A stretch of 64,000 nt of DNA from Bimuria novae-zelandiae CBS 107.79 (Eukaryota; Ascomycota; Dothideomycetes; Pleosporales; Didymosphaeriaceae). Every line of letters starts with the position of its first letter. Position 1 is the first letter of the stretch. The translations under genes were made by a program, and so were the position numbers. Below the pieces are notes generated by a model. It saw only the letters and a list, made by a program, of their open reading frames with translations, did no database searches and was not told where the DNA came from. Location: contig ML976676.1 in NCBI GenBank assembly GCA_010015655.1, positions 448,109 through 512,108 on the forward strand, given 5' to 3'. This document shows, one piece after another, positions 35,185-47,555 of this stretch.

Positions 35185-35861
35185 CGTCTGAGAGATCGGA
35201 GATTTTTGTACTTGCATTTTGGGGTTCCAAAAAGCGCTTCTGATTTTTGCATTTCCTTTGTGTCCACAATCTTCGATCCCTACATACCCTTATCTGTTTA
35301 CTTACACGATAGCAAGGCGCAGGTTCGGTTTGGCACAATACGACATCTTCCTTTTGTCCTTTCTCATACCCATTCGCGTGGGTTGTATATGTATAGACAA
35401 TCTGGAGCGCGGTTTTTTTAATTGGTGGGGTGTTTGGAGGATCGGTCGGATACTCGACCTGAGCGAGGCGGACTTGGAAAGCATGGCATGGAAGGCACAG
35501 CTGGGTGCATATATATACCTTTGATATTGGAATGGAAGTCACGTGATCGGAAGCTCTTCCAGACGCTGGCGCGTTTGTCCGTGTGGTCCATCAACACTAT
35601 TACCTGGTGGACGGGAGGGGGAACGTGCCTCGGCGCGCGATATGTCCGGGTTATCGCCGCCCCGCTACCCCACATACTCTCTGTTGCCAAGGTATCTTTC
35701 CCATCTTCAAACATCACGCTAGCGATCACGTCGAACATCCTCCTCCCTCCTCTTCCCCCTACCGTCCCATAAATTGCTCTCTTAATAGGACTCTGGATTT
35801 CTTTGTCTAATTTAAGACATTACTCCCTGCGTTAGATTTCACATTGAGGATTTCGCGCTGA
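35185..35861. other. Intergenic region between the Arf-GEF gene and the reductase
   Basis: No gene recognised. It contains a TCACGTGA palindrome (35539-35546), a possible bHLH/Cbf1-type site that could act in the reductase promoter, and CT-rich tracts near 35748-35770. Confidence 0.45.
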
Positions 35862-37094
35862 CAAGACGGTTTCGCCATTGCCGATGATCTTTCCGTCCCA
35901 AAGCTATTCGACTTCTCTTCCCATGTCGCGCTCGTTACCGGGGGAGCGAGTGGCCTCGGGGAGATGGCGGCGCAGGCGTTCGTGCAGAACGGCGCCCGCG
36001 TCTTCATCGCAAGTAGGAAAGAAGCAGAGTTGAAGAAGACAAGTGAGAGGTTGAATAAACTGGGTATGCTCTTCAAATTCCTTCCTTGAAAAGCATTTTG
36101 ATAAAGATCAGAGAGTTGGATGGAGGGAATGGGGTGTATGATTTGCTAACAGAATTGTATAGGACCGGGGACGTGTGAATACATCGTCGCCGATTTGAAG
36201 GATAAGAAGGGGTGTCTTGCGCTGTGTGAAGAGGTGAAGAGGAGAACTGAGAGGTTGACTGTTTTGCTGAGTACGTCCCCGCTATCCTTTCCCTAGTCCT
36301 ACTTTCCGGCAGCACGATATCTTTTCCCGGTGTACCATTCGTTATGGACGAAAGGAGCAGACTGACGCGAGGTACTAGATAATTCGGGGGCGACATGGGG
36401 AGCGGATTATTATGATTTTCCGGAAAGTGGGTGGGATAAGCTGATGGCGCTCAACGTAAAGGCTATTTTCTACGTCACGGTTGGCTTGGAACCCTTGTTG
36501 TTGAACGGCGCGACGCCGGAGACTCCGGGGAGGGTTATCAATGTAGCCAGCATCGCCGGCATCCAAACCGTCGACGTAACGACGAGTGAGAGCGGCGGGC
36601 TCGCGCAACCCGGCCAAGGAACCTTCTCTTACGGCCCGAGTAAAGCGGCGTGCATCCACCTCACCAAACTACAAGCCTCCAAGCTCGCGCCCAAGAACAT
36701 CATGGTCAATGTTATTTGTCCTGGTGTGTTTCCCAGCCGCATGACGGCATTCGGGCTGAGTAGGTTTAAGGATACGCTGGTAAGTGGGCAGCCGACGGGG
36801 AGGATTGGGAGGCCGAGTGATTTTGGGGGTGTGGTGTTGTTTCTGAGCAGTGTGGGTAAGTGGTTCTCTGATTTTCTTAATATTTTCCACAATCTTGGAG
36901 TTCGGCAGAGTGGCGAAAATAGAGATAGCAACGGGGAGGATGGAGTGGAATGGATACGGGGAAGTCGTTGGTAGTATGGCTTGTACTAACTCCATCCAGC
37001 AAGCGCGCACATGACAGGCAACGTGCTTGAGCTCGACGGCGGGCAGAATCTGACGGGTTGGAGAGCCAGATCAAGGTCCGACTCCAAGATATAA
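35862..37094 (+). CDS. Short-chain dehydrogenase/reductase, 5' end unresolved
   Basis: NAD(P)-dependent oxidoreductase of the classical SDR family; substrate unknown. Exons: (<35862)-36063, 36163-36270, 36379-36855, 37000-37094; two introns contain CTAAC or TACTAAC lariat sites. About 293 residues are readable. Motifs in order: cofactor loop VTGGASGLGEMAA, ADLKD, NNSGATWG, catalytic YGPSK (Ser in GTFS just before) and the C-terminal NVLELDGGQNLTGW. The start is a problem. The coding frame meets a TGA at 35859-35861 with no ATG before the cofactor loop, although IADDLSVPKLFDF looks like genuine protein N-terminus. Either a small upstream exon supplies the ATG or the start codon was lost. The rest of the gene is undamaged. 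Confidence 0.82.
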
Positions 37095-37435
37095 AATATC
37101 ATTCCTATTCAAATACCAAATACAAATACCGTGTCTCCTCCCACTCCTCCCTTTGCATAGACCACCAGAAAAACTTTTCTTATTTGTATATTTGGTCTCT
37201 TCCACTCTTTCTACTCGCAATGCGAGCGCGTCTCCACGCAGCTACTCCCGGCCCATGGTACCCCGTCTCCCAGTCTGCCACTCACCCACGTGTGTCCCCT
37301 ACATTTCACCCCCCTTTACTATCCTCCGTCGCTACTTCAACCGCATCTCCTTCGATTTTGTTATACCACATATCATGCGTCCTTTTCCCCAGCTCAGGTC
37401 CCCTCCCTGCCTTGCGTTAGCATCGTCCCTCCTTA

Positions 37436-37543
37436 GTAAAAGTTACGCGTACCGCTGCAGTTAAAGGTACATTTCGCGCCGTCCAGCGTTATCGGCAGCG
37501 CTAGGACGGCAGGGAGGAGGACTAGGAGGAGCGTGGGGTGCAT
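37436..37543 (-). other. Possible exon of a small secreted protein
   Basis: An ATG at 37541-37543 begins MHPTLLLVLLPAVLALP, a textbook signal peptide, followed by about 14 residues with two cysteines (KCTFNCSG) and a GTACGC that could be a splice donor. Without splicing the frame stops after 36 residues. No following exon could be identified, so this stays a guess. Confidence 0.2.
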
Positions 37544-37892
37544 TGGACAGCACTTTGGGCGGGAGCTGCGCTGGCGTATTGTTATGAAATGGAAATGATG
37601 GCGCTTTTCCAGGCGGTGACTTGAAACGTGCGCAAAGGCAACAGTGCAGAGGGAAGTTAATTGATTTGACGAGGGGGTAAAGTGATTGTGCGCAGTAGTG
37701 GCGGGGAGGATAGGAATGAGAAGTGGCGAAGTGAGGTGAGGTAGGGTGTGGAAGGGAGCAGGTGCAGTTGTGAGGCAGCTCGTATTTCGTGTTTCGTATT
37801 CGATGGGACCGAAGACTCTTGGGGTGCAGGTTGTGCGCGGTTATTCGCTGGTGCTGACTACCAGGCAGACCTACAAAAAGTTACAACACGTG

Positions 37893-38090
37893 CGCGAACG
37901 AACATCCCACCCCAAGTCCACCACATCATGCTTGTTCACCTCAGACTGCGCCTGCATCGCCAACACAGCCACCAGATGCACCACGTCGTGCACGCCCTCC
38001 GCCCTCCACTTAAACAGCACCTCCCAGGACCCCGCCTACAAGCACAACCTCGCCCCTCCAGCCTCGTTTCTGCTCTATGTGCGTTTTTGA
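37893..38090 (+). other. Possible Cys-rich coding fragment
   Basis: One plus-strand frame reads SCLFTSDCACIANTATRC, then TTSCTPSALHLN, six cysteines in a short span. There is no clear start, and the rest of the frame is not protein-like. It could be an exon of a secreted Cys-rich protein or chance. Confidence 0.15.
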
Positions 38091-38526
38091 GTGTGTATAA
38101 AATGCGAAAAGCTTCTGTAGTCGTCATTCTGGCGTAGGTAATTCTACGTGTGATATCGTTGACGGGCAGGTAGGCGGAGTGGAGAAGAGAATGGACCAGA
38201 AGAGCTCCGGATCCGGGACGCCCGGTAGGACTTCGTGATGTTTGTTGGCGAAGTTGAAGGGGACCACAGATAGGTGCGCCATGGTGAGGAGGGGGGAAGT
38301 TGCTAGAGGGATGGCAGAGGCGCCAAGATGGGGTTGTTATAGGTGTGGGGGGCATCGCAGGGTTGTGAGATAGATGGACGCTGGAAAAGTATTTGCGAAG
38401 GGGGTCATCTGTGTAGTGGCAAATATCACGTGCCGTATGACCGCTCGCAACGCCCAGCTGATGATGGTAATGGAGACACAGTTCAAAAGTTGCATGGCCA
38501 AAGTTTGCTAAGATCCGGGAACTCTT

Positions 38527-38642
38527 TGTAGCGATTGTTGCTGTAAAGCGAAAGTCGGGAAAAACACTAACCATATTGAGTAGGAGGGATTCTGCTATTT
38601 GTATATATATGTCGACTAAATAATATATAATAGTCTAAAGAC
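38527..38642 (+). repeat. LTR-like repeat fragment, copy at left edge of transposon block
   Basis: Begins TGTAGCGATTGTTGCTG and matches 55813-55905 in the same orientation over ~90 bp, with the match starting exactly at TGTAGCG. The two copies sit at the two edges of the 38.5-56.4 kb block, as LTRs of an old retroelement would. It is cut by the pogo element at 38645. Confidence 0.55.
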
Positions 38643-38644
38643 TA

Positions 38645-40505
38645 ACGTGTTCGGCAAGCGAGTGGACCAGGCAAGCGAGCGGATCAGCCCCATCGCGCGT
38701 CGCGTACGCGCACCTTCTAGCAGCCATAATAAAATATAAATTCTTCTTAATAACTAAAACTTAAAGGAAAGCACTCTTTAGCTATTTAAGCGTATAATTT
38801 AGGTTAAATTAAATCTCTATAAGTAGTATCTCGCTTATATAACGTTCCTTATACTACCTTATATAAACGCGCCTACAGTGTCCTTCTATAACGCGATACT
38901 CAGCCAGTATCCCGTAAACTAACTCCTACTAAGGAGGAAGTCCTATTTTAACGTATCCTTAATTTTCACGTATAAGGATTCCCTCCCTAAATTAGTACTA
39001 TATAAGAAATTGCAGATATTATCCTTTTAGCTTAAGGCGATCTAAAACCTATAGTAGTTAGTTAGAAGTAGGTTAAAAACTATATTAAACGTAATAAGGC
39101 GCTTTACATAATATATAATCGTAGGTACGACTATTAGCGCGTACTTTACGAGGATCCTATTACTGTCTAGCAGTGGTTCGACCTCGTACGAAACACGAAA
39201 GCAAAGCACGGGATACTTAATAAGGATACCTATAATTTTAACGAGACTAGCGTTTTAATAAGTATTATATTAGCCTTAAAAATTATTATAAGGGTAGAGA
39301 GAAAAAGTTATAAAAAGACTATTTAACTTAGTAATTATAAATAGGTTACTATTATATATAGTATTAATACTTAAGGTTAGGCACTTCTACCCTTAGTTAT
39401 CCTTACTACGAAACTCTATTAAGTAATCTAGTACACTAATAGTAACCTACCACACGATTAGGCGATTACTATAAGTAAGAACGATTAGATAGATAATAAG
39501 ATTGGGTACGAATAGATCTAGTACTTTAATAAGTATATAAAGGCTCGTATAAAGGGCGTAAAGCGTCTTCTTATAATAGATAGGTATAGTAGCTACTACT
39601 TAGGCTAGTTTAAGGAGTTCTATGTATAGAACTCTATTATTACGCTTTATCTACCTGCCTACTCGTCTTATCTACTACAATCACTTAATATAGGCTACTT
39701 TAGCCCTCTTAAAAGAGTATATAGTAAAGTAGTAGAGGGGAAGATAAGGCTTAGTATAAACTATATTATAAAAGATAAGTTCTTAGAGGCCTACTATATA
39801 GCCTATACGATAGCTATAACGTTGAGAAATATTTAGAGTAGTTTCTAAGTAATAGGGCTTATTCTATACGACCTTAAACGCGTTCTTTAAGGCTTAAACC
39901 CTATTATATAAATACTTAGTCCCTATCCTACAGATAACTTAGAGTAGGAGTCTAAAATACCTTAAACGCTACCTAAAATTAAACACTAGGTAAGCTATAT
40001 TAAAGAGCAACGTAGGCTTCGTATAAATATATCCCACTCGCCAATAGATCACGCGTTTAGGTAGTTACTAAAAGGCTTTAAGAAGGTAGTATACGAGAAG
40101 GTAATTCTTAAGGTTAAGGTTAACGCGCTTTAAGCTAAAAATACTTATTAAAAATAGAAACAAGTACAGCGCCGTAGAACTATAGTACAGGAAGGTATTT
40201 TATCTATTTAGGATGGCTAGGATATTGTACAGAGCCGCGGATTGGTGGAGCGAATCTATAATGAAGGTGTGCCGCCCGAGTTACGTACGCCTTACACACA
40301 ACCGTAAAAGCGTACACTACGCAAGTGCAATATATACTCTTTAACTAAGTATAATGCCCGTACGTGCCTTAGGCGTCAAATAACTAGATAGATACTATTA
40401 CAGCTTTTATTATATACATTATGGGTAGTAAAAGCAAGTGATGTACGCGACGCACGATGGGGCTGATCCGCTCGCTTGCCTGAACCACTCACTTGCCGAA
40501 TACGT
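38645..40505 (+). mobile_element. Pogo/Fot1 element with ACGTGTTCGGC termini
   Basis: TIRs of ~65 bp (ACGTGTTCGGCAAGCGAG... at left, inverse at 40440-40505) flanked by TA. Each TIR has two copies of GGCAAGCGAG. The plus-strand transposase relic is recognisable around 39575-39740: LLIIDRYSSYLG, then NSIITLYLPAYSSYLLQSL, then GYFSPLKRVYSKVV. All frames are full of RIP stops. Size 1.86 kb. Confidence 0.85.
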
Positions 40506-40507
40506 TA

Positions 40508-40994
40508 TTAGATAATTAGATAATTATCCTATACTAACTATATCACCTTCGGACCTTATAAAAGACCGTTATATACCCCTTATCCAATAGTTAGCAACGC
40601 AAGAATAACCTTTCCTACTCTTATATCTACGTTAACTTATCCTAGGGGCGAGTGGCTTACGTTACTAAGCCCCTATTAAAATCTATATTATACATACTTT
40701 TTTTATATATAATTTACATTACGTAGCGGCTTTGTTAACGGTCTAAAACTTAATATTATACTTAGTTATTAATAATTGAGAATATAATATTAGCTTAGCG
40801 CCTTTTATAAGCTTTTTAACTACCATAAGTATTAAAGGTAGGGAGCTATCTATATATATTCGAATCCCCTATTTTACTAGCGTTAATTACGACCTAAATT
40901 CTAGGGTATTACTAAGTCTTTATAACTACTAGTACTGCTTATTTATAAGAATAAAGGGTAAATGAGTACGTAACTTAATATTAAGCTTTAATAG
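40508..40994 (-). mobile_element. Fragment of the 1499-3360 pogo family and AT-rich sequence
   Basis: From about 40735 to 40990 the sequence aligns in the same orientation with 1862-2120 of the inner pogo element (shared AGCTTAGCGCCTTTTATAAG). It lacks recognisable ends. 40508-40734 is AT-rich and unassigned. Confidence 0.6.
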
Positions 40995-40996
40995 TA

Positions 40997-41344
40997 ACGT
41001 GTTTCACCACCGAGCGAGCCGCACCACCGAGCGAGCCAAAGACGCCAGCGATCCGACCCCATCACGACAATGCGTAATGGCACCACAGCGAAATACTCCA
41101 TAAATATGTACCGAAGGCTCATTACAGCTTACTATTACTACTATCTAAATACACGAAATTAAAAATTATATACGCGCTATAGAGCTCTATAATATAACTA
41201 GATTAATAGTAACTTACTAACGCGCTGGACGACGCTCTCGACGCGACTATAAACTAAACTTAAAATAACTAAGTCCGCTAGAAGAGTAGATAATTATAGA
41301 CTATATACTTAATAATAGTCTATAAGTTGTACCGCCCTTAAAGG
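40997..41344 (+). mobile_element. 5' fragment of another pogo element
   Basis: Begins ACGTGTTTCACCACCGAGCG after TA. Two copies of CACCACCGAGCGAGCC lie in the first 45 bp, as in other pogo TIRs. A short plus-strand coding relic follows. The matching 3' end was not found; an LTR adjoins at 41345. Confidence 0.6.
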
Positions 41345-41542
41345 TGTCAGATTTAAGGGTATATCTAATAGAAAGTGATAATTATATATGTGTCTGAAGA
41401 ATTAATTCCTTTTATGTATGTAGGACTACGTGTATTATATATCCTATTATATGTCCTATTATTAGTCATATTTTTAGTTATATTTTAGTTATGTATTAGG
41501 CGCCTCGATACATCTTATACGGAGTACTATAATAATCTAACA
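41345..41542 (-). repeat. Copia-type LTR, reverse orientation
   Basis: TGTCAGATTTAAGGG...AATCTAACA, 198 bp, followed by TACCCCTTTAGCTTAAGC, the reverse complement of a Copia polypurine tract. It is therefore the 3' LTR of a minus-strand Copia whose body (41543-43508) is interrupted by pogo and LTR insertions. Confidence 0.65.
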
Positions 41543-41598
41543 TACCCCTTTAGCTTAAGCTTATTTTTAAGCTAGATACTATTATTACTTATTAGTTA

Positions 41599-43423
41599 AC
41601 GTATTCTACCAGCGAGCTGGTAAGTTTCTGCCAAGACCACCTCCCCATTATCGCAAAATGTCTTAATAATAAAATACGCAATTATCTAAAAAAGAAGATA
41701 GAATTTAGCTTACCCTTTCTACCTATAATAGCTAATAATTTTAAAATCTCCGATACGCTACTAACGCGTTTAATATACCTCCTTTAATATTAATTAGCTA
41801 ATATGACGGAATTATATATTATTTAGAAACTCATAATACCTAATATAAGCTTATTATAACTAAAAAGTAAATAGTTATTTAGTATATCCTTAACTTTAAT
41901 TTGCGAGAATTCGTACTCTAGCTATATAAAATAGTAGATATAGTAGATAAACTATTAGCTAAGTGTAGTTGTATACCTATAGATAAGTACTAGGCTAAGA
42001 GGTTCGTAATATACTTAGATAAGCTTAAAATAGCCTTTAATTAAGCTAAGAATAGGTAGAGGATACTATAGGAAGATCCTAAAATAATTAGCGCGTAGTT
42101 TAAGCTAGTAGAGGATACTAAAGCTAAGTATAGCATCTATAATAATATATATAACTTTTATAAGACTAGCCTCTAGATAGGTATAATTAGGTTAATAAAG
42201 GTTATTATAGGCGTAGAAAGATATACTTAACCTAAGCTTTTCTAGCTAGGCGATTACGAGTAGGTTATAGTTATATAGGGTATCTATACTACTAGGTATA
42301 TAATCCTACTATTTATTATCTATAAAGGGTGCATTTATATCTCTATCTAGGATAAGGAGGTAGATATACTATATAATTAGAAGCTCTTAGTCTCTAAGAA
42401 TAGCTAGATAAATAATACGCTAGGTCTAGAGTGGTTAAAGTATTTTAACGCGTATATAAAGGCGCGCTAGGTAGAATTATAAAGGCTACTTATCCTAGAT
42501 AGCTATAAGAGCTATCTTAACTAGAATTTTAAGGACTACTAGCTAGAAAATAAGATTCTTACCCTCCATATACTACCTTATTTATTATATATTCTCTAGC
42601 TACTTAATATAGTCTACATCTTACTATTAAAGCGTAAGTACTCCTAACGCGTTAAAGACTTAGTACACTAATACATCCTTTATATTAATAAAAAAGGCCT
42701 TCTCTTAGTCTTTAAAAATGCGTTTTTTAATATATTTACAAAGGAGAACTATTATAAGGCCTTTAAGGCTTTAAGGCTTATTCTTATTAATATATAGGTA
42801 GTACTAGATTATTTTAAAATAAGGCTATATATCCCGCTAAAACTCCTCCTCCTAGAGACGCTATAGTAGTTAAAGACTTTAAGTAATACGTATAAGTTTA
42901 GATCTTCATTAAAACTTATATATAAGTTATTTACTTAGTCGCTTATTACTACGTAGGCTAGTTTCTCTTAGCTTATTAAAGGTAGTAAGCTTATACTATA
43001 TTAGAACGCGCTACTAGCTACTCACGTCTATAAGCTTAAAGAGTAATTATTACTAATAACTAAGCAAAAAGTATATAAAAGGAAGTGGATTTAATAAGAC
43101 AGTACTCTAGGGTATTGTACTATAGCAGCGTAGGTAGCTGCTAAGGCGTCTACAGCGCCTTAGCGATTAAAGAAAGTTTATAGTAGTAGTAATTACGAAA
43201 TAGCTTAACTAGATCTATAGCGCTATAGGAACAAAAGAGAGACTAGGTAAAATGCTTAAACATATAAAAAGAATATAGAGATATTTTCTAAATCTAATAC
43301 TAGCACGACGTACGTAAGCTCCTTATTTAATAGCGAATAAATTAAAGATATATAACATAAATTGGTTGCGTTAATGAATTTTAACCAGCTCGTTAGCTTA
43401 ATCAGCTCGCTAGTAGAATACGT
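41599..43423 (+). mobile_element. Pogo/Fot1 element with ACGTATTCTA termini
   Basis: TIRs ACGTATTCTACCAGCGAGCTG (left) and the inverse CAGCTCGCTAGTAGAATACGT (right), flanked by TA. CAGCTCG-type units repeat near the right end. The plus-strand transposase is unreadable except for short blocks such as LLILDSYKSYLN (about 42488-42522). It is RIP-saturated and related to the reversed fragment at 25585-27124. Confidence 0.8.
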
Positions 43424-43508
43424 TATATAGTATCTTAGCCTTTTAATTATACTTAGACTTTCCTATAACTCTATATTATTCTCTAGTCTGTATTTGACTA
43501 GTCTTATT

Positions 43509-43763
43509 TGTAAGGGGCCAGATTATGTAATCTTAATAAAAGGGAGTCTATACCCTGCTAGACCAACCAAAAGGTTTATACTAAATTAACTCTAACAGAG
43601 TTACTTTTACAATAGTCTAATATTTATAATAGATTAGGTATATAACTTTAATAGTCTAGTAGGTACTCGCGTAACATTCTAGACTAATCTAGTGGCTTGG
43701 CAATGCCGTATAGCCGAGGGCGTAGCCACGAGTTTTTTTACTACTAGGCTCTAGCCTATCACA
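43509..43763 (-). repeat. Solo LTR (TGTGATAGG family), minus orientation
   Basis: 255 bp ending in CCTATCACA, with a perfect duplication TTATT (43504-43508 and 43764-43768). It is the same family as 54237-54478 in opposite orientation. Little mutated compared with its surroundings. Confidence 0.85.
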
Positions 43764-45191
43764 TTATTATGCTTTACTTTAGCCTAAACTAATCTAGTTA
43801 CTTATCTAGAAAGGTATAGAAGTAGTCTTATAGACTATAGCATTATTTATAAATAGGGTACGTATGGCCACTAGCTACTGTTAGCCTATTCTCTATAATC
43901 GGAAGCTACTTAGATTTAGTACTATTACTAATCGATCGTTTTATACGAGGTCTTCCTCTTAGTTTTAATAATACTACTTTATTTATAAGAAAGGCGTCCC
44001 TATCTATAGCCTAGGTGGCTTTACCACCGTTAGCGATAGATAAGCCTATAGTAGTAAAAGCGTCCTTTTATTTACCTTTGTTTAGGTGCTGGAGGATTAT
44101 ATATTCTTAGAAGAGTTTTATTATTTATTTCCGTAAGACAACTGCGTCCTTACTTCTATTTTACTAGAAAATCGTCACCTATATAGGTGCGATGTGGATT
44201 ACTACCTTTATAAAGTCTTCTTTACCTAAGCCTAACCTCTATAGCTTAGAGATATAATCGCTCTCTACTTCTATACCCTATACGAATAATTAATAAAGCC
44301 TAAGAAGTACCTTATACTATTAGACGAGATACGCTACCGAGATCTAATTACCTAATATAAGAATCTATAGATACCTCTATAAGATAGGTAAGTTAAAGAA
44401 TAGCTATAATCTTAGGTAGAGGTTACTAAAATATATATTGCTGTAGATGTATCTAAGATAATAGGATCTAGGGTATAAGAGGACTTCCTTATTACTTATA
44501 GGATAATTAACCCTAAGTATAGAATATTAGGCCTACGAGCCCTAATTAACCTAGAAGAATCTAGTGTAACTATACTATTAGTAGAAGACTATATTAGTAA
44601 ATTTATAGCATACCTAAAATGCGTATAACTAATAATAATAGGATTTAGCTCTATAGCTATAGAGCTTAAGATTATAAACCGGTAAAACAAAGATAAGCTA
44701 GAATACCTATATAGTATACGATACTACTAGATAGATTACTAGTTTAATTAATACTAAATGCCTACGGAGACTAAAGGACTACACTAATATAATTAGATAG
44801 AAGAAGCTAGATGCCGTCCTTGCTACCGACCCTATACTAAGAGATAGGATTTATAAGACACTTAATAAGTGGCGTGCAGAATAGTATAATGGAGAGGTAA
44901 TTACTCTAGATAATAGGCAACCTCCTACTTAACCTACGACTTTTATAACCTTTGTAGTATAATATACAATACAGCAAGAAAACGAAGATATTAAAGATAA
45001 TAAGCCCTACGCTCTACTAGAGATGGCTAAACATACTAGAGAGGAGGGATCTTGGATAGTTATAGACACGAATATTAAACTCTATATAACAGGAAGCCTA
45101 GAAGGCTATATTAATAAGAAGCCTAGTTTACAGCACCTAGATAAATCCGCCCTTACTAAGTTATATCTAGGGGGTGAGAATATAGAGTAGT
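43764..45191 (+). pseudogene. Copia gag-region relic of the outer retroelement
   Basis: Plus-strand reading shows gag-like pieces (FDQVLEDYIFLEEF, then CDVDYYLYKVFFT), heavily interrupted. Copia-2 is inserted at 45191. After that insertion the sequence resumes at 55414 with what looks like the 3' end and polypurine tract of a retroelement, so both parts may belong to one older element. Confidence 0.5.
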
Positions 45192-45416
45192 TGTCAGATT
45201 ATATGCAGGAGAGAACCTAGGCTAGAAGAGGTTAGGGGCTATTACACATGACGCACAGACAGGAACTTTAAACAGGAGGGGTCAACCAGCTCCAGGGACA
45301 CTATTAAAAAAAAGATTATTTATCCAATCTATCAATCTTATCACTTCTTTATCAGACCCCATACTATAACACATATAAAATTATCAACTATTCTTAATAA
45401 CCCTAATAATCTAATA
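45192..45416 (+). repeat. Copia-2 5' LTR
   Basis: 225 bp, TGTCAGATTATATGCAGG start. It differs from the 3' LTR mainly by transitions; the last bases TCTAATA correspond to TCTGACA in the 3' LTR. Confidence 0.9.
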
Positions 45417-45444
45417 ATTAAGAGTCTTATTACCTTAACCACTA

Positions 45445-47553
45445 ACGTGCACGGACAGCTCATGCCCGGAGACACCTCGTGCCCCGCCGAACACCAAGCC
45501 GCGTCTTAACACCACAACTTCAACAGACTATAACGCTACAGCCATGGCACCTATCGACGATGCAATTAAAGATTTAAAATCGCGTAATTTAGGAGAACAC
45601 TTTACGTTAAGGGAAGTTGCTAAGAAATACGAGGTTAACTACTTAACGCTAAGGCGAAGGTAGAGAGGCGTGACAGCGTTTCGGGAAGATAGATACTTAA
45701 ATTAACAAGCTCTTAACTAATAACAAGAGCTAGAGCTTATACAATATATTATAAAGCTTATAAAGAGAGGCCTTCCTCCTACGAGAGAGATAATTAGGAA
45801 TTTCTTATCTAAAGTAGCCTATCGGCAGCTGAGCGATCGATAGGTTTCTCGCTTTATCACCAGACACTAGATCTATATAATCTTAAAGTGGACCACCGCC
45901 ATAGATCGTGTTCGCCACCTGGCTAATTCTAAGTCAAAATACTGTCTCTATTTCGAGCTACTGCATCGAAAGATCACTGAATATCACCTTAAGGCTCGAG
46001 ATATATATAATATGGATAAGAAGGGCTTCTTGATTGGCTTAATAGGTAAAAGCAAGAGGATATTTAGCAGGCGTTAATAAGAGAAGAAGGAGGTTTAAGT
46101 ATCTCTCTAGAATAGATCACGCGAGTTCCTGACACTCCTAGCCTACTACTACGCTGATAGGAGCTCGCTGCCTCTAAGCCTTATCTACGCAGCTAAAAAA
46201 GGAGCTATATAATTAAGTTAGGTAGAGGATATTAAGGCAGGAGAATATAAGGTCTTTATCTTATTATTTCTAACAGGCTATTTAAACGACGACATAGGCC
46301 TAGCTTAGCTAGAGCAGGTGTTTAATTGCTATATAAAGTAGTAATTAGGGAGATAGCAATTGCTTATCCTTAATAGCTATAGATCTTATGTTACGATAGA
46401 GTTTATTAACTACTGTAATCGCTACAGGATCCTCCTTATAATCCTTCCCCCCTATTTAACTTATACGCTCTAGCCGCTTAACGTAGTACTATTTAAGCCT
46501 CTCTCTTAAGCTTACTCTAACAAGCTCACCAACTATCTCTATAAGGCTTAAGGTCTTATTCTAATTAAGAAAGGAGACTTCTTCCTACTCTTCTAGAGCG
46601 CCTAGATATCCTCCTTCACGGAGAGCCTCATATTAAAGGCCTTCGAAGCTACTAAGATCTGGCCTATAGATGCCAACGTTATCCTCCGTAGATTTGCTAG
46701 CACGCCAGAAGCTGAGAAAAGCTCATTATCAGGGCTCTCTAATCATGATTAGAGAAAGATAGATTAATTAGTTTAAGCTACTATCACTAATAGCTATTAG
46801 TATAAGGCAAGAAAGCTGCGTTTAAGCGTTTACCATCTCTTTATTCAGAATAAGCTTTTAAAGCATGAGAATAAGGGCTTAAAGGAGGCTCTTTAACATA
46901 AAAAGAAGTATAGGAAGAAGGGCAAAGCTCTTAACCTTTAACAGCGCTAGGAATATCACGATAGCGCTATCCACTAGTCTCCTCGTAAGCTACGTGAGGC
47001 TCGAGCTAGAGAAGTAGTACAGGAGCGAGATAAGACAGAGGAGAAACTCTAAAAAGTATAGGCTAAGAAGTAGCGCGAGGAGGCTTAACTATAGCATTAA
47101 GTTAAGCTTAAAGAAAAGCGTGTGGAGAGGTAGAGGCTTAAAGAGATAAGGGAGGTTAAGTAAGCTAAGAAAGTAGCTAAACGTGCGCGTAAAGTTAAAG
47201 CTTAATACTAAAAAAAAGCTATTTAATAAGCTTAAAAACGCAAGCGACTAGTCTTGCAAGTAATCTTATTAAGTAATAAGCGTTAGAAACGCGCTAGCGC
47301 TGCTTACGCTAGTATTTAAGCTTAAAATAAGCTATTTACTACTCTACCTAAAGTTATATTACGTGGCCGTAACATTAAGCTCCCGAGTAAATATAATTAG
47401 TTTAGATTAATCGCAAGAGTCGATATAGTGCTTCACTAGAAAATCTCATGATAATAGCTATTGTACGTGGCTCAGTAGCCTCACTTTTGAAGTGGTGGAT
47501 ATGGTGTTCGGCGGGGCACGAGGTGTCTACGGGCATGAGCTGTCCGTGCACGT
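45445..47553 (+). mobile_element. Pogo element A, head-to-tail with pogo B
   Basis: TIRs of ~53 bp (ACGTGCACGGACAGCTCATG... and its inverse ending at 47553), flanked by TA at 45443 and 47554. The transposase relic starts at an ATG near 45544 (MAPIDDAIKDLKSRNLGEHF) with a helix-turn-helix. The DDE region near 46365-46500 includes LLILNSYRSYVTIEFINYCN and PPYLTYTL, followed by a long Lys/Arg-rich coiled-coil tail. RIP stops throughout. Confidence 0.87.
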
Positions 47554-47555
47554 TA

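Larger units (their letters stand above)
37095..38526. other. Intergenic region with only weak ORFs
   Basis: No convincing gene. Two weak candidates are listed separately (37436-37543 minus and 37893-38090 plus). Other ORFs on both strands have low-complexity, non-protein-like composition. Confidence 0.45.

Noticed and set aside
37936..38574. 212-codon minus-strand ORF
   Set aside because: Composition is not protein-like (Cys/Trp/Arg-rich end, no domain), and it ends in a low-complexity stretch. No splice or start support.
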